This document shows, piece after piece, positions 1 through 8,679 of a stretch of 64,000 bases of DNA. Made by a program: the position numbers and the translations under genes. The DNA comes from JAOXRU01 sp965247735 (GTDB taxonomy: Bacteria > Bacteroidota > Bacteroidia > Flavobacteriales > Flavobacteriaceae), in NCBI GenBank assembly GCA_965247735.1, contig CBDFHN010000002.1, positions 4,092,001 through 4,156,000 on the forward strand, in the 5' to 3' direction. Within the stretch, counting starts at the first letter, position 1, and each line of letters starts with the position of its first letter. The notes under the pieces are model-generated. The model made no database searches. It worked only from the letters and a program-made list of their open reading frames with translations, and was not told where the DNA came from.

Positions 1-759
1 AATATTGAGATTGTAAATTACTGGGATCAGCGATACAATAACGCTATTATTGATGGGAATTATAATTACAGCCTAAATTCTTATAAACAACTTTGGCAGC
101 TAAATTATAGCATGTTGTTTGTTGCAATACTATCATTTATAAATATTAAGTGGTTAAAAAATAAAGAGCTAGGTACTTTAAATATAATACTTAATAGCAT
201 TGTTATATTGGCATTTATGACATCTGGTTTATATGTTCTTGGAGAGCTTAGAGAAGACTATTTATTGCAAGCCGAGAATGAATATTTTGTAATAACTATT
301 TTTACTATTATAGTCCGTTATGTTTCTTTTGTTTTCTTGGCGGTTTTATTATATGCTTGTTATTTGCACAAAAAAACAAAGATAATCAGTGTCATAAATC
401 CAGTGGTATATAATATTGTATTGCAGGTTATCTTGTTATGGATAGCAAGTAGTGAGCTTATTCATTGGTTAGACATGTCGGGATCAGGAGATTCCTATAA
501 GCTTGGTCTAAGTATTCTTTGGGGAATTTATTCCTTAGGAATGATTGGTTTTGGAATATGGAAAAATAAAAAGTATTTGCGTATTATGGCAATGGTTTTA
601 TTTGGCATCACGTTAATAAAGCTATTCTTTTATGACATATCGCATCTAGAAACTATTGCAAAAACTATTGTTTTTGTTTCTTTAGGGATATTACTATTAA
701 TCATATCATTTTTATATAATAAATATAAACATCTTATTTCTGATGAAACAGAAGACTAA
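1..759 (+). CDS. DUF2339-like polytopic membrane protein, 5' partial
   Basis: The frame is open from the first base, so only the C-terminal ~252 residues are visible and the first in-frame ATG (112) is internal. The visible part is almost wholly hydrophobic, with about six or seven membrane-spanning stretches and short charged loops (for example WKNKKYL), ending in a basic, acidic-tailed cytoplasmic end (DETED). It overlaps the next gene by 17 nt, which implies translational coupling. DUF2339 proteins are large multi-span inner-membrane proteins often encoded beside DUF3999, and the neighbour fits that pattern. The assignment rests mainly on this context and on topology; the biochemical role of the family is unknown. 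Confidence 0.6.
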   Translation, partial: NIEIVNYWDQRYNNAIIDGNYNYSLNSYKQLWQLNYSMLFVAILSFINIKWLKNKELGTLNIILNSIVILAFMTSGLYVLGELREDYLLQAENEYFVITIFTIIVRYVSFVFLAVLLYACYLHKKTKIISVINPVVYNIVLQVILLWIASSELIHWLDMSGSGDSYKLGLSILWGIYSLGMIGFGIWKNKKYLRIMAMVLFGITLIKLFFYDISHLETIAKTIVFVSLGILLLIISFLYNKYKHLISDETED

Positions 760-1975
760 TATACTGGGGCTAGTTCTACTATTAATAGTTGGCTATGCCA
801 ATGCTCAGCTTAAAGATCAGAACTATAAAAGAGCATTAAATGGAATTGAAGATACTTGGCATAAACTGACTATACCAGATGAGGTATTCGAAAAAGCAGC
901 TCCTGATTTGTCGGATATTAGAATATATGGGCTTACCGCTTCGGATACTATAGAAGCTCCTTATGTTTTACAATCTGCAACCGAAAAAATAGTGCGTACT
1001 ACAGCTGCCTTTGAGTTGTTAAACACAAGTCATGATGCAAAAGGATACTATTATACCTTTAAGTTAGGTGATTCAAGTGCTATAAATGAAATAAAACTAA
1101 ATTTCAATACCAAAAATTATGATTGGAGATTGGAGTTGGAAGGTAGTCATCATTTAAAAAAGTGGTTCACTATAACGGAAGATTATAGAGTCCTAGCAAT
1201 TGTAAATGCGAATACTAACTATGAGTATGCTACTCTAAATTTTCCAAAAGCAAACTATAGATATTATAGAGTATTGGTGAAGAGTACTACTGATCCCAAT
1301 TTAACATCTGCAGTATTAACCAAAAATCAGGTAACCGCAGCTAGGTATAAAAACCATGCGATAAAAGAGACAGTTATTAGCCAAGACACGGAGTTAAATA
1401 AGACTGTAATTGATATAAAACTTAATGCTAATGTGCCAATAAGTTTATTGAAATTTAGTGTAGCTGATGCTTTTGATTATTATAGACCTATACGGATTGA
1501 CTATTTGTCTGATAGTATAAAAACGGAAAAAGGATGGCGTTATAAATATCAAAATCTAAGTTATGGAACACTAAGTTCTATTGAAAAAAACAATTTTACA
1601 TTTAGTAGTACCGTTTTAAAACAACTAAGAATAACTGTTACTAATGGAGACAATCAGCCATTGCAAATAAAAGCTGAAGCGGTAAAGGGGTATGTACATG
1701 AACTGGTGGCTCGTTTTACGGTTTCGGCCAAGTATTATTTTTCTTATGGTAATAATATGGCTAGGTTTCCTAGTTATGATATTGGATTGTTTAGTAATAA
1801 GATTCCAGATAACCTTAAATCGGTATCCTTTGGAGAAGAACAAATAATACCTAAAGAAAAGATAGAAGTAGCAAGTCCACTTTTCGAAAATCAAAATTGG
1901 TTATGGGCAGTTATGGGAGTTATAATTATACTGCTAGGATGGTTTTCTATTAAAATGTTGAGTAAAAAAGAATAA
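743..1975 (+). CDS. DUF3999-like exported protein with C-terminal membrane anchor
   Basis: 410 residues. An N-terminal signal peptide (about residues 1-21, ending YANA) is followed by a large beta-rich extracytoplasmic region, then one membrane helix near residues 385-405 and a short basic tail (KMLSKKE). That layout, and the position directly after and overlapping a DUF2339-like gene, match the DUF3999 family. The LELEGS..KKW segment around residues 130-145 resembles the discoidin-like fold common in these proteins. The pair probably forms one envelope complex; function is unknown. A hairpin just downstream at 2006-2034 probably ends the transcript. Confidence 0.65.
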   Translation: MKQKTNILGLVLLLIVGYANAQLKDQNYKRALNGIEDTWHKLTIPDEVFEKAAPDLSDIRIYGLTASDTIEAPYVLQSATEKIVRTTAAFELLNTSHDAKGYYYTFKLGDSSAINEIKLNFNTKNYDWRLELEGSHHLKKWFTITEDYRVLAIVNANTNYEYATLNFPKANYRYYRVLVKSTTDPNLTSAVLTKNQVTAARYKNHAIKETVISQDTELNKTVIDIKLNANVPISLLKFSVADAFDYYRPIRIDYLSDSIKTEKGWRYKYQNLSYGTLSSIEKNNFTFSSTVLKQLRITVTNGDNQPLQIKAEAVKGYVHELVARFTVSAKYYFSYGNNMARFPSYDIGLFSNKIPDNLKSVSFGEEQIIPKEKIEVASPLFENQNWLWAVMGVIIILLGWFSIKMLSKKE

Positions 1976-2005
1976 TTGGAAATAACTTTTTTATAAATCA
2001 AGGGA

Positions 2006-2034
2006 TAGTACCTATTACGGTACTACTCTTTTTT
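2006..2034 (+). terminator. Intrinsic terminator between convergent genes
   Basis: Perfect 7-bp arms TAGTACC (2006-2012) and GGTACTA (2019-2025) with a 6-nt loop, followed by CTCTTTTTT. It lies between the + strand DUF3999 gene and the - strand acetyltransferase, whose stop codon (2023-2025) falls inside the right arm. Confidence 0.75.
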
Positions 2035-2628
2035 ATGTAATCTTGCAGCTAGGTTTTTTTTAACGTTTGCAAACCATTCTTCTCTTAAAATACTCAATAC
2101 TTTACTATCTCTTCTTCCTGTAGGACTGGCACAATTGTTTCTCAGCAGTCCTTCTTCGGTGCAGCCAATACTTTTCATGGCAGCAATACTCTTGCTGTTG
2201 TTGGCATCGCATCTAAACTCTATACGTTCTAAGCCTAGTTTTTCAAAAGCATAAGAAAGTATAAGATATTTGCAGGCTTTATTAAGCCCAGTACCCTGAT
2301 GATCTTTTCCATACCAAGTATAACCTAATGATGCTGTCTTATGATGCATATTTATGTCATAAAGCCTGGTAGTACCTGCATAAGAATTACTTTTTTTATC
2401 AAAAACAATAAACGGATATGCTTGCTTCTTCTTTTTTGCCTCTAAGGCCAAAGCAATATACTGTGTTAAATTTTCTTTTCCAGCTGCATTAATTAATGAA
2501 TAGGTCCAAAGTTGAGGTTCGTTTAAAGAAAAAGTAAGCAAATTATCAACATCACCATTCGTTAATGGACGCAGTAGTACCACATCATTTTCTAACCTAA
2601 TTGTAGTATTAAAACCTAAGGATTCCAT
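2023..2628 (-). CDS. GNAT family N-acetyltransferase, RimJ/RimL type
   Basis: 201 residues, one GNAT domain. The acetyl-CoA pyrophosphate-binding loop is KDHQGTGLN (about 108-116, the Q/R-x-x-G-x-G/A motif), preceded by the beta-strand AGTTRLY (84-90) and followed by the paired motif ERIEFRCDANNSKSIAAM (134-151) typical of RimJ/RimL-like enzymes. These transfer acetyl from acetyl-CoA to an amine, often a protein N-terminus or small molecule; the substrate cannot be told here. It is one of only two clear minus-strand genes and is transcribed towards the DUF2339/DUF3999 pair. Confidence 0.88.
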   Translation of the reverse strand: MESLGFNTTIRLENDVVLLRPLTNGDVDNLLTFSLNEPQLWTYSLINAAGKENLTQYIALALEAKKKKQAYPFIVFDKKSNSYAGTTRLYDINMHHKTASLGYTWYGKDHQGTGLNKACKYLILSYAFEKLGLERIEFRCDANNSKSIAAMKSIGCTEEGLLRNNCASPTGRRDSKVLSILREEWFANVKKNLAARLHKKE

Positions 2629-2683
2629 AGTTGAATATTTAGTATCAAATATATGAAAAATATAGAATTCACACTTAAGTGTT

Positions 2684-2734
2684 ACATGGAATTATATTCC
2701 TAGGTAAATAATTAAAAAATTATCCCTATCTTTG
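2684..2734 (+). promoter_or_regulatory. Promoter and putative MarR operator of the FMN reductase-marR operon
   Basis: Contains ACATGGAATTAT (2684-2695), TTCCTAGGTAAATAAT (2697-2712) with the palindrome CCTAGG, and a Bacteroidota -7 box TATCTTTG (2727-2734). Both the ACATGGAATTAT and the TTCCTAGG(T/A)AAATAAT motifs recur, in the other order, before the pirin gene (3817-3847). The only regulator nearby is the MarR protein at 3311, so it is the likely binder. This is inference; no footprint is available. Confidence 0.55.
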
Positions 2735-2762
2735 TACCAACAATAGCAAAAAGAAAGAAATA

Positions 2763-3296
2763 ATGAAGAGAATTATAGCATTAGCAGGAAGCAATAGCAA
2801 ACAATCAATAAATAAAGAATTGGCAAGTTATGCAGCTAGTAAAGTTTCAAATACAGCAGTTACTGTATTGGATCTTAATGATTATAAATTACCGCTTTAT
2901 GGTATTGATGAGGAGCAAGAAAATGGAATTCCAGCTGCTGCAAAGCAACTATTAGAAGATTTGCATAACGCTGATGGTATAGTACTGTCTTTGGCAGAGC
3001 ATAATGGAGCATATTCTACTGCTTTTAAAAATGCTTTTGATTGGATGTCTAGAATTAATGTTAAGGTTTGGAATAATATTCCAATGTTATTATTATCAAC
3101 ATCACCTGGAGGTAGAGGAGGAGCTACTGTTTTGGCATTAGCTAAAAGTAGTTTTGGACATATGGGAGGTAATATAGTTGCTGATTTTTCTTTGCCTTCT
3201 TTTGGATCTAATTTTACTGATGGAGCAATTACTAATACTGAGCTAAATGCAAGTCTAGAAACAGCAATAAGTAATTTATCTTCAGCAATAGCATAA
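2763..3296 (+). CDS. NAD(P)H-dependent FMN reductase (flavodoxin fold)
   Basis: 177 residues. The N-terminal phosphate-binding loop GSNSKQSINK (9-18) after a hydrophobic beta strand is the FMN-binding motif of the NADPH-dependent FMN reductase family. LPLYGIDEE (43-51), AEHNGAYST (78-86) and the STSPGGRGG loop (112-120) are the other flavin-contacting segments. Full length for the family. These small cytosolic enzymes move electrons from NAD(P)H to flavin or quinones. Only 14 nt separate it from a MarR gene, and a pirin gene with shared upstream motifs follows, suggesting a small redox or electrophile response set. Confidence 0.88.
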   Translation: MKRIIALAGSNSKQSINKELASYAASKVSNTAVTVLDLNDYKLPLYGIDEEQENGIPAAAKQLLEDLHNADGIVLSLAEHNGAYSTAFKNAFDWMSRINVKVWNNIPMLLLSTSPGGRGGATVLALAKSSFGHMGGNIVADFSLPSFGSNFTDGAITNTELNASLETAISNLSSAIA

Positions 3297-3310
3297 TTTT
3301 TTATTAAAAC

Positions 3311-3748
3311 ATGGGTGATCTTTCTAAAGATATTAATTCTACATTTTCATCTTCAAAAGTGAAAGCATTATTGAATATTATATATACCGCTAATTGGATT
3401 AGCAGCAAACAGAGCGCTTTTTTTAAGCCTTTTGGGATTTCTGCTCAACAATATAATATTCTTAGAATATTGAGAGGGGCAGGAGAAGCCATAAAAGTAC
3501 AGACGATAAAAGATAGAATGTTAGAAAGATCGCCAAATGCAACACGCCTTATGGACAAGTTGTTTGCAAAAAATCTTATTGTAAGAATACCTTGTGATTA
3601 TGATAGGCGAATTGTTCATATACAAATTACCGATAAAGGATTGAAACTTATGGATGCTATAGATGTTGATTCTAAGGATGATCTTTTGGCTAATATCAAT
3701 GAAGAAGAAGCAAAAATACTTAGTAACCTATTAGATAAAATACGATAG
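3311..3748 (+). CDS. MarR family transcriptional regulator
   Basis: 145 residues. The winged helix-turn-helix is clear: the recognition region IKDRMLERSPNATRLMDKLFAKNLIVR is followed by the wing PCDYDRRIVHIQITDKG, where the D-R-R core and the I-T-x-K-G strand are family hallmarks. It is expected to be a dimeric DNA binder responding to phenolic or redox ligands. It sits 14 nt after the FMN reductase and 127 nt before pirin; the shared CCTAGG-centred motifs before both units are the best candidate operators, implying autoregulation plus control of pirin. Confidence 0.9.
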   Translation: MGDLSKDINSTFSSSKVKALLNIIYTANWISSKQSAFFKPFGISAQQYNILRILRGAGEAIKVQTIKDRMLERSPNATRLMDKLFAKNLIVRIPCDYDRRIVHIQITDKGLKLMDAIDVDSKDDLLANINEEEAKILSNLLDKIR

Positions 3749-3816
3749 TAGATTAATGTTAATACCAATATTATGTTTTATACCAAATATAAATGTAGCT
3801 TTTTTATAGTATAATG

Positions 3817-3847
3817 TTTTCCTAGGAAAATAATAACATGGAATTAT
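3817..3847 (+). promoter_or_regulatory. Putative MarR operator before the pirin gene
   Basis: The perfect 14-bp palindrome TTTTCCTAGGAAAA (3817-3830) merges into AAAATAAT and is followed by ACATGGAATTAT (3836-3847). The same two motifs precede the FMN reductase gene at 2684-2712 in the opposite order. AATAAT and ATTATT also form an inverted repeat here. Confidence 0.55.
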
Positions 3848-3874
3848 TAAGTAATACTAAAAAAACAGTTAGAA

Positions 3875-4741
3875 ATGAAAACATTAAGAACAATACAACA
3901 TAAGACAGATAGTCCTATGGTAAATATGGGACCAATACAATTGCGTCAACCTATTCCAAATAGAGAGATGTCTCAAGTAGATCCTTTTATATTATTACAC
4001 CATTATGGACCATATGCAATTAGTCCAGAAAGTAATCCTTTTGATTTGGGGCCACATCCACATCGTGGTTTTGAACCTATAACACTCTTATATCAAGGAG
4101 AACAATTACATAGAGATTCTTTGGGTAATGAAAGTGTGGTAAAAGCAGGAGATGTACAGTGGACAACTGCCGGACGTGGAATTATACATTCAGAAGGTCC
4201 AACAAAGGAGTTTGTAGCAAAAGGGGGAAATCTAGAAGGCATACAATTATGGTTAAATCTTCCAGCAAAAAACAAGATGATGACACCAAATTATCAACAT
4301 GTTAAGGCAGAAGAGATGCCAACAATTGAAAACAACAATATATCATTAAAGATAGTTGCTGGAGAATTGGATGGGAAAATAGGTAAGATTGCAACACAAA
4401 CTCCTGTAAATGTTTTTATGGTTGATGCTAATGATAAAGGAACATTTAATGTGCCATTGCCAGAAGATCATGAAGCATTAGTATACTTATTAGATGGAGA
4501 ATTATTAGTAAATGATGCTGTAACCCTGAAAAACGGAGCAATGCAAATGGTTTCTTTTAATAAAGATGGAGAGGGGTTTAGTTTTACTGCTTCTAAAGGT
4601 ACCAAAGCATTAATATTGAGTGGTACTCCTATAAGTGAACCAATTTCTCAATATGGTCCTTATGTTATGAATACACAAACGGAGATTATGGAAGCTTTAC
4701 GAGATTACCAACAAGGAAAAATGGGCTTTTTACCTGCTTAA
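3875..4741 (+). CDS. Pirin family protein (bicupin)
   Basis: 288 residues, the normal length. The N-terminal cupin carries the complete pirin metal site: HPHRGFE with H61 and H63, then GDVQWTTAGRGIIHSEGP with H105 and E107. The C-terminal cupin begins around residue 180. Pirins are iron-binding cupins; several bacterial members are quercetin dioxygenases and others act in redox sensing, so substrate and role cannot be fixed from sequence. It has its own upstream region with motifs shared with the adjacent FMN reductase-marR operon, and a strong terminator follows at 4764. Confidence 0.9.
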   Translation: MKTLRTIQHKTDSPMVNMGPIQLRQPIPNREMSQVDPFILLHHYGPYAISPESNPFDLGPHPHRGFEPITLLYQGEQLHRDSLGNESVVKAGDVQWTTAGRGIIHSEGPTKEFVAKGGNLEGIQLWLNLPAKNKMMTPNYQHVKAEEMPTIENNNISLKIVAGELDGKIGKIATQTPVNVFMVDANDKGTFNVPLPEDHEALVYLLDGELLVNDAVTLKNGAMQMVSFNKDGEGFSFTASKGTKALILSGTPISEPISQYGPYVMNTQTEIMEALRDYQQGKMGFLPA

Positions 4742-4763
4742 ACTTTTCAATTATTTTTGAAAT

Positions 4764-4801
4764 AAAAAGATCAAGAGGCTATTGTCACTTGATCTTTTTT
4801 T
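4764..4801 (+). terminator. Intrinsic terminator after pirin
   Basis: 12-bp arms AAAAAGATCAAG (4764-4775) and CTTGATCTTTTT (4788-4799), 12-nt loop and a T tract. Strong and rho-independent in form. Confidence 0.85.
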
Positions 4802-4895
4802 GTTCATACTAGCTGAACGAAATTTTCGTGTAGCCATTAAAACTTTTTTCTGTATAGGTATTGTAGTGAATACAAGTAGTAATAAGCCTATTTTT

Positions 4896-4943
4896 CTTAT
4901 ATTTAAGCAAAGAAATGGAAGTCGTATACAGACTTTCGATGCG
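4896..4943 (+). repeat. R2-type leader repeat before the SMI1/KNR4 gene
   Basis: Reads TTATATTTAAGCAAAGAAAT, then GGAAGTCGTATACAGACTTT. It matches, with changes, leaders at 8619-8665, 29712-29770, 53635-53680 and 57222-57275. The shared order is an A/T-rich TATnTTTAA segment, an A-rich run, (A)TGGAGT, then a CACACAGACT-like block. Each copy lies shortly before a + strand gene, so it probably carries a promoter and 5' leader. Confidence 0.5.
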
Positions 4944-4958
4944 TTTTAGAATTGAAAT

Positions 4959-5957
4959 ATGGATTTGAAAACTATAGAGACAAAATATGGAATAGTCTTC
5001 CCTAATACCTATCGTGAACTTTATAAGAGTGGGATGTTGAATTGGGGCGAATTTGGTCAAAATTGGATAAAAAATGTATATCCTAGTTTAAGGAAATCAC
5101 CTCCGTTATTGTTGTATGCCAATGATTTTGAATTGATAGACTTTGAAAGGATTGACGAAGAAATAGGAGCATTTAAAGACCCTGAAGATTATAGATGTGT
5201 CAATCCAAAATTTAATTTTATTCCTTTTGCTCAAAATGGTGGAGGAGATTTGTATTGTTTTCAATATGATAACAGCAATAATGGCAATATACCAATAGTA
5301 CTTGTTTGGCATGATATGAATGCCGCGAATGTACTAGCTAAAAATTTACAAGATTTTATGTTTCGGTCAATGTTAGAGACACTTACTGATTTTGATAAAA
5401 ATTATTCTTTACTAGCTGAAGGAGATTTGTGTTTAAACCTTGAAAAGTATCTAGATACTCACAAAGCTTTTATGACCGAACAACAAAATCAGATTGTCCA
5501 TCATTGGTATGGTCTTATTGATGCTGAAAGAAAAAATTCAGGCATTCTTGTTTCAGAAGAAGAAATAGAAAAAATTACTCAGCTAATTGCCAACGTAATC
5601 CAATTTGATGATTTAAATAAAGAATTTGAATATCAACTAGAAGAATTACCTGTTGTAGAAACTGCTGAAAACAAGAGAAGAACAGGAATGTTAAGGCTTG
5701 AGATTTCACCAATACTAGAATCTAATCATAAATTATTTGCATCGATAAAAACATTGAATTGGAGAAAAGACAAATTAAAAGATGCTGATACTATAATGTT
5801 TTGCCGTAAAAATAGTATCTTTTTTGGAATTCCATCTATGGAAACAATTGGAGATACTTATAAAGATAAATTGATAGCACTAAAAGAAAAATACCCTAAT
5901 AATCTGACTTTATCATTTATAGAAGATAAAACAGATATGGTTTATAAGTTGTTTTAG
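4959..5957 (+). CDS. SMI1/KNR4 family protein
   Basis: 332 residues. The first ~150 resemble an SMI1/KNR4 (SUKH) domain: the start ETKYGIVFPNTYRELYKSG, a central PFAQNGGGDLYCFQ segment in which a G-D-x-(Y/F)-C/D-F strand follows a glycine run, and IVLVWHDM. The C-terminal half is a separate alpha/beta region not recognised here. In bacteria SUKH proteins are mostly immunity proteins against contact-dependent or polymorphic toxins. No toxin gene is present, and the next gene is also an immunity-type protein (DUF3396), so this looks like a small orphan immunity island. Confidence 0.8.
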   Translation: MDLKTIETKYGIVFPNTYRELYKSGMLNWGEFGQNWIKNVYPSLRKSPPLLLYANDFELIDFERIDEEIGAFKDPEDYRCVNPKFNFIPFAQNGGGDLYCFQYDNSNNGNIPIVLVWHDMNAANVLAKNLQDFMFRSMLETLTDFDKNYSLLAEGDLCLNLEKYLDTHKAFMTEQQNQIVHHWYGLIDAERKNSGILVSEEEIEKITQLIANVIQFDDLNKEFEYQLEELPVVETAENKRRTGMLRLEISPILESNHKLFASIKTLNWRKDKLKDADTIMFCRKNSIFFGIPSMETIGDTYKDKLIALKEKYPNNLTLSFIEDKTDMVYKLF

Positions 5958-6052
5958 ATATAATATTCAAAATTTATCTAGAGTAGTATTATAAACATTA
6001 GTACAAATAAATGAGGTCTGTTAACAGGTTCTTATAAACAACCATAAGCAAT

Positions 6053-7096
6053 ATGGATAATATAAATTGGAAAGAATTTGAGTTTATTGATTATAAAGTT
6101 AACCGTAAAACTAATAAAAAATACTACCAACAATACCTGAAACCTTGTTGGTATATTGATTTAAATTTTAGGTGGACAAATCGTGAAGAAATGTTAAGGT
6201 TATATGATGAGATTATCCTTCAGTTAGGACATCATTTTAGATATCACCATTCCAATTCTCAATCTTCAGAAACAAAATTAAAGGATAAGGAAAAAGCTTT
6301 TTTAAAATTTCATGATTTTTGGAATTCTAAGGATGACTATTTATGGAGAACATTTTCCAATATTGGTGGTATAGGAACTAGGGAACCCTATGGAGGTGTT
6401 GGGGATGCAGCTTTTTCTTGTTGGATACACAAATCTCCTTATGATGAAAAAACGAATACCAAACAGGTTGCTAAGTATATTTCAAGATGTAAAGAATACG
6501 ATTCAGAATGCCTAGTGCAAGGAGCTAAAATTTCGACTATTGAAATAAACCTACCTATTAATGATTTTGTGTCTCCAGATGATTTTTTTAAATGGTTCTA
6601 TAAGATTGTAAAACCACTAACATTATTTTCTGGAACTGCAGGAATTAGAATGAATCAGCATCAAGGTTATGCAAATGCCAAAGCACAAGATAAATTGATT
6701 GCTATTTTGGAAGAATATCCTGGTTTTGATTATGACTTTAGAATTGGTAATACTTTAGGAACGGTTTTGAATAAAGATAAATCACACTTTTTGCCATTAC
6801 TAAGACGACTTAATTGGCTTAATATTATAGAAACCAAGGCTATTGAGGAATTAGGTGGTTTACATTATTTAAAATCTAAGGATATAGGGGAGATTATTAC
6901 TATTGATAATGGCATTGTTTTTAAAACAAGTCCTAATCCTGTCTTAAAAAAAGGTGATTTAGGCTTAAAGAAATATACTGATCTAAAAAAACTACTAGAT
7001 CCAATACTTTATGGCAATAGATATTCTGGATACCAAAATACAGGTATAAAAATTGACCAAAAATACTTGAACTGGTTTAATGCATTTGATTCTTAG
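6053..7096 (+). CDS. DUF3396 (TsiV-type) type VI immunity family protein
   Basis: 347 residues, no signal peptide. Conserved landmarks: GIGTREPYGGVGDAAF around 116-131, FSGTAGIRMN..GYANAKAQ followed by YPGFDYD (the small-residue segment and the YPG-(L/F)-D motif), and LNWLNIIETKAIEELGGLHYLKS (the NWL...GG segment). These match the DUF3396 family, several members of which neutralise type VI secretion effectors. No effector, VgrG or Rhs gene is nearby. A 10-bp palindrome CTGTTAACAG lies in the leader (6018-6027). Together with the upstream SUKH gene it suggests acquired protection from competitors' toxins. Confidence 0.75.
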   Translation: MDNINWKEFEFIDYKVNRKTNKKYYQQYLKPCWYIDLNFRWTNREEMLRLYDEIILQLGHHFRYHHSNSQSSETKLKDKEKAFLKFHDFWNSKDDYLWRTFSNIGGIGTREPYGGVGDAAFSCWIHKSPYDEKTNTKQVAKYISRCKEYDSECLVQGAKISTIEINLPINDFVSPDDFFKWFYKIVKPLTLFSGTAGIRMNQHQGYANAKAQDKLIAILEEYPGFDYDFRIGNTLGTVLNKDKSHFLPLLRRLNWLNIIETKAIEELGGLHYLKSKDIGEIITIDNGIVFKTSPNPVLKKGDLGLKKYTDLKKLLDPILYGNRYSGYQNTGIKIDQKYLNWFNAFDS

Positions 7097-7263
7097 GTTA
7101 ACTGTATACAAGACATAATTGCTTGAAAAACAGCATTAAAATTGAGCACCAGTCAAAAGTAGAGCTGGTTTTGAAATATTTATCAATTAGATAATACATT
7201 TTTAAAAGTGTAACAATTTAACATGTAGTATATCCTTATTAAAAAGAAATATCAATTTTTAAT

Positions 7264-8508
7264 ATGAAAAAGATTTACTTAACAATTATCCTTACCTGTA
7301 TCACAGTTTTGATTTATGGACAGCAAATTAAATCATACGATTTGGATGTTTCGATTGATGTTCCAACAAAAAAAATAAAAGTAGAAGGCAGCATAAATAT
7401 TGATTTCGAAAATCAAGAACATATTTCAACAGTAATGTGGAAAAACACAATAATACATGCTATAAAGGTTAACAATAGCCCTGTATCCTATAGTTTTGAA
7501 ACATCAAAACCATCACCTATTATTTTTATTGATGAAGGAAGAGGACTTATAATTTCAAATCCTTCAACTAAGCCAGGTATTGTTTCTTTATATGTGAATT
7601 ACGAAGCTGATTTTACAGGTATGGAGACTTCTGCAGAATCGTTTACAGATGATTATCTTCAAATAGGTTTTTACAATGCATGGTTGCCAGTAGACTTAAA
7701 GAGTAAGAAGACAACATCTAAGATTAGACTTTCAATTAACAAAGATTATAAGGTGAGTGGATCGGGGCTTGTTAAGAAAAAAGGAGCTATTTGGGAAATA
7801 ACACAGCCTTGGAATGCTTATGACAATGTAATTATTGCATCAAAAAACCTTAAAACAACACAAGTAAAGAAAGGAAATACAACTATTGAGACTGTGTATA
7901 CTTCTTTTCCTAAAAAAGATATTAATTCTATTATTGAAACCAGTCAATCTGTACTTGATTATTTTGGAGAGATTTATCCAAAGCAAGACGAGGCTTATAT
8001 AAAGTTTGTAGTTAAACATTCTGCAAGTGGTGGTGGTTATAACAGAAAAAACTTTATCTCTCTAAGGATAAAAGAATATGGCTTAAGCACACAAAAAACT
8101 ATAGCACATGAAGTAGCCCATTTTTGGGCAACAGGAGCAGATTCAACCACATGGGAAGACTGGCTAAACGAATCGTTTGCAGAGTATAGTGCATTACTAT
8201 ATATTAGGGACAGGATAGGTAAAGAGGAGTTTAATACTATGATTAAAAAAAATAAGGAATATGCCAAGAATACTCCTCCTATTTGGGGTTTTAATAGGTC
8301 TGGTAACAATGCTTACCGAGTACTTTACTTAAAAGGAGCTTTAATTCTTAACGAATTATATAACAAAATTGGTAGTCGTAAGTTTATTGAAATTCTGAAG
8401 TTAAAGGCTAATAAGGAAACTAACAATACTAACGATTTCCTTAATATGCTAGAGCAGCAAACATCAAAAAGAACGCGAAATTGGCTCGAAAATGCTCTTA
8501 AATCATGA
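7264..8508 (+). CDS. M1-like metallopeptidase, secreted
   Basis: 414 residues with a signal peptide (about 1-19, ending IYGQ). A beta-rich N-terminal region is followed by the zinc motif HEVAH (282-286) and WLNESFAEY, with E303 as the likely third ligand. Two features are unusual: 16 residues separate HEVAH from the glutamate instead of the 18 normal for M1, and the GxMEN substrate-binding motif is absent (GGGYNRKNF stands in that place at 257-265). It is therefore a divergent M1-clan exported peptidase, possibly with altered specificity. It stands as a single gene with about 170 nt of AT-rich sequence on each side. Confidence 0.78.
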   Translation: MKKIYLTIILTCITVLIYGQQIKSYDLDVSIDVPTKKIKVEGSINIDFENQEHISTVMWKNTIIHAIKVNNSPVSYSFETSKPSPIIFIDEGRGLIISNPSTKPGIVSLYVNYEADFTGMETSAESFTDDYLQIGFYNAWLPVDLKSKKTTSKIRLSINKDYKVSGSGLVKKKGAIWEITQPWNAYDNVIIASKNLKTTQVKKGNTTIETVYTSFPKKDINSIIETSQSVLDYFGEIYPKQDEAYIKFVVKHSASGGGYNRKNFISLRIKEYGLSTQKTIAHEVAHFWATGADSTTWEDWLNESFAEYSALLYIRDRIGKEEFNTMIKKNKEYAKNTPPIWGFNRSGNNAYRVLYLKGALILNELYNKIGSRKFIEILKLKANKETNNTNDFLNMLEQQTSKRTRNWLENALKS

Positions 8509-8618
8509 TCGTTTTAATATTAAAGTAAGGTCTTAATATTAATCAAACAAGAAATTTTTTGAACCCAACCATAATGAAACACAGATTTAAAATATTTTGT
8601 TGAAGACATAAGTCATTT

Positions 8619-8665
8619 TCTTATATATTTAAGCAAATAATCGGACTTCTATATCGATTTGTGTT
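8619..8665 (+). repeat. R2-type leader repeat before the TlpA-like gene
   Basis: TTATATATTTAAGCAAATAA then TCGGACTTCTATATCGATTT. The segment ATTTAAGCAAA is identical to the leader at 4898-4910 and to the 97-bp repeats at 17331 and 18330. It lies immediately before the gene starting at 8680. Confidence 0.45.
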
Positions 8666-8679
8666 TATAATAAACTAAA

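Noticed and set aside
1625..1894. 89-codon minus-strand frame within the DUF3999-like gene
   Set aside because: A shadow of the DUF3999-like coding sequence; its composition is the complement of an A-rich gene.
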